Part shown: positions 61,501 through 64,000 of the stretch, in pieces | Position numbering within the stretch: position 1 is the stretch's first letter | How the letters are laid out: each line of letters opens with the position of its first letter | Assembly: GCF_028858725.1 (NCBI RefSeq) | Contig: NC_084771.1 | Coordinates: 10,754,915-10,818,914, forward strand | From: Colius striatus | Lineage: Eukaryota > Chordata > Aves > Coliiformes > Coliidae | Direction of reading: 5' to 3' | DNA length: 64,000 nt | Notes under the pieces: model-generated | What the model saw: the letters and a program-made list of their open reading frames with translations, nothing else | Told to the model about the DNA's origin: nothing | Database searches by the model: none | Made by a program: the position numbers and the translations under genes

Positions 61501-64000
61501 AAGTTAAAAGCCTTTTGGTTCATCTGCAAGTACTTTGTTGTAGGGGAAACCAGCATGGTATCAAAATGAGCCTTTTATACAGAGCTTGTTTACTCAAGCG
61601 ACACAAGCCAGGAACCCAGCTTGATAGTATGACATGTGCAGAACATTGTCAGTTTTGATCTGTTTGCTTTTATCTGAGACAGTAACTCGGTACTTTCTGG
61701 TTCTTCTGTTCTCTGCAAAGCAGTTCTTCAGTCGCTGCATTAAAGAGGCCTTTCTGCTGACCCCACTGCTGCACTGGTGGGTGCACACCTTGAGTTGTCC
61801 TGTGGTACGTGACCTTGTCTCCTCACAGTCAACAGAGAAAAGCAGAAAGCACACCCGAGGAAGGCAGATACAATAAACAATCTTCAAAGGTCTCCTACCT
61901 CTCTCCTTTGTTATACAGTCTGAAGCACATTTGCTGTCTTTACTTAGGTGCCCCTTAAGTCTGTAGGTTTGTATTCAGGTTAATGGCAATAAAACTTTCA
62001 ACAGAGACTGAGCCATTTCCAGGAGAAATGATGTCCACAGTAGATGAGATATGAAAGGATGCTCTGGTGTCTTTAGGGCAGAAGAGAGGGGAAATAATGG
62101 GAGTGTCCAAGGCAACAAGTGGCTTCCTGTGCAGCTGTGGGAACAGCAGAGGAAGAGCCCTTGGCCTGATGAGAAATCCTACTGGAAATTTTGCCAAGGG
62201 TGGTACATCCCAACCTCCCAGTGGGAGATCTTCTGCTGATTCTTTTTCTTTAGTGGCATGAGGACCATTCACCACGTCCTCTCAGCATTACAAACACCAG
62301 CTGCCTTCTACAGAAAGAACATTGAATGGTGGCAGATGCCAAAGGGTCAGATTTGCTGGTCAGTGTTACTGACACCTTCTCCGCTTCGAGACATACCATA
62401 GCATCAGCCTGTTAACTGATGCTCCTGGAGGTTATCTGGTTTCCTCTTCCTCTCAGCGTTACTATTTCCCGGTTCTTGGGAAAGGCTCCTAATACCAGCA
62501 CCAGTACCCTGCTTGTTCACAGATGGTTGCTGAGAGGAGACACCTGGCACTCTCTGGGTCTCTGCATCGCTCAGATAATATTAATTACAGCTCCATGCAG
62601 CCTCCTGCCAACCTTTGACTCGATGCCATTTGTATTATGAATGGCACAGAACACAATCCTTCCTCAGCAGACATACAGCTTACCCCGCTGAGAGTAATTC
62701 TTTGCCACTTTCCAGGTTTCTGGATGCTCCATTAGTGCTCCTGAGGCTGGGGAAAGGGGCACTCTTGCTGATTACAGCACAGGATGAGTGCCAGGGTTTG
62801 TGACTGTTGTCTGCTGCTTTGTTCTTAGCTTGACTTGCCTACCTTTACAGAGGTGTCAGGAGGTTGAATGTATTGATGTGTATATAAAAAGTGGTTTGAG
62901 ATCACTGGATGAAAGGTAGCCAAACAGATATTTTATTCAGAGCTAATTTTTTTCAGTGCTTTAGGAGGTCTTCAGTAGCTTTATCCAGAGCCAGGGAGCT
63001 AGATATTTTCCCAAGTCCTTCTCCTGTCCTCATGTTAACAACCCTACCCTGTTGCAGCCAGAACTTCCACAGCAATGACCACAGGGCAAGGACGTAAGAA
63101 GGAAAATGTGGAGATTTAAGAGATTTAGCATGCTAGGCAAGGAGAATGAACACAGTGCTGTTAAAAAGAATGGGTTTGTTGCAATTGCCCAAACACTTCT
63201 TTCCTTTCTCCACACCCTTGCTTCAGCTTTATATATTTTCTCAAATGATTTCTGCATTTGTTGTACAGCTGCAGTTCTCTTAGACAGTATCTCACAGCTA
63301 TTCTGTACTTCTTCTCCAAGGGGAGATTCTTTTCATCTCAATGAGGAAGGGTTTAATTTGTCTGTAGCAGGGTACATTTACTGATCTACCTGATGTGTTA
63401 GTGTGACTGTGTTTGTCTTTGCTGTCTGGAGCCAGGCACCTTTTCCCCTTCCCCAGCAGTGACTCTGGACCACCCAAGGGCTTATTCCTGTGAGTGCAAA
63501 TCAAGTAAGTGCTTAATCCAGGTTATTTTCTACTGAACACCTAGGTGCAAGATCAAAAGTTGGTTTGCCTTTCTCATTCCTGCACAGTCAGATTGTTTCT
63601 TAGGCAAAAGGAAAATACAGAGTGACTCACTGACGTGTAACACACAGTCAGAGACTTCCAAATCACAGTTATGGGTTTGAGGGAAAGCTTTGTGCTTCAG
63701 AACTGTATTAATAGACTTGAAATTATGTGGAAATTTGTTGCCTGCTCAGTTTTCCCACATGCTGTTGGGAATCAGAAATTATGAATGTCTCCAGGCCACT
63801 GATATCCTCTAGGAAGTCAGTTGCTGATCTCTATTCAGCTCCCAGAGATGTGTGGGTTCATCACAACTGTTCTCTTTCCATCCAAGAGCAAGCCATAATC
63901 TTAAAGAAATGTGCCTCCTTGGTAATTTTTCAATTCCCTTTCAGGACTGACCTCATAAGGTTTTAGATGTCACTTCAGATGACACATGCCCATCACCTTG
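58577..64000. other. no gene supported
   Basis: About 5.4 kb with no clear repeat and no exon with good borders. The stretch at about 59738-60330 is less AT-rich and free of repeats, with open frames on both strands, but shows no recognisable protein. It could be ordinary unique DNA or a conserved non-coding element; sequence alone does not decide. Confidence 0.45.

Noticed and set aside
1-64000. CRISPR arrays, prokaryotic operons, phage genes, rRNA or tRNA genes, endogenous retroviruses
   Set aside because: No spaced direct repeats, no recognisable tRNA/rRNA sequence and no LTR pair or gag/pol/env-like frame were noticed by eye. A covariance-model or repeat-library scan could still find short or old copies.

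Overview
This is vertebrate nuclear DNA, almost certainly from a bird. It is AT-rich and gene-poor, its genes are cut by introns with consensus GT/AG borders, and it carries about nine fragments of CR1, the dominant avian LINE. No prokaryotic, CRISPR, phage or clear retroviral structure was seen. The species and chromosome cannot be fixed from the sequence.

Region 1-15,800 holds CR1 fragments at about 625-775 and 7,985-8,150 and otherwise no supportable gene. A GC-rich promoter block lies at 15.9-16.7 kb. It is built around a 34-copy, about 16-bp minisatellite in which nearly every unit carries a GC box. A plus-strand gene follows directly: exon 1 ends at 16,645 and five further exons run to 30,164. 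Phases match at every junction from exon 2 to exon 6. The spliced protein resembles C8orf48 (DUF4606 family), an uncharacterised vertebrate protein. The first coding exon has a frameshift and an in-frame TGA, and the reading frame ends in a TGA-TAA pair. The gene therefore looks eroded, or survives only from a downstream start (222 aa).

On the minus strand, a 100-codon ORF at 35,393-35,091 encodes a convincing single-pass membrane segment with a basic tail. The DNA upstream of it seems to hold related coding sequence split over shifted frames. A possible first exon with a strong GTGAGT donor lies at 45,318-45,201, beside a second GC-rich island (44.58-45.0 kb). Whether these belong to one gene is not shown. 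An old CR1 reverse-transcriptase fragment lies at 37.9-38.9 kb.

From 45.5 to 64 kb I see CR1 fragments at 47.94-48.27 and 51.95-52.23 kb, two short tandem duplications, and otherwise intergenic or intronic DNA. The most interesting points are the GC-box minisatellite promoter, the decaying C8orf48-like gene behind it, and the unrecognised minus-strand membrane protein.
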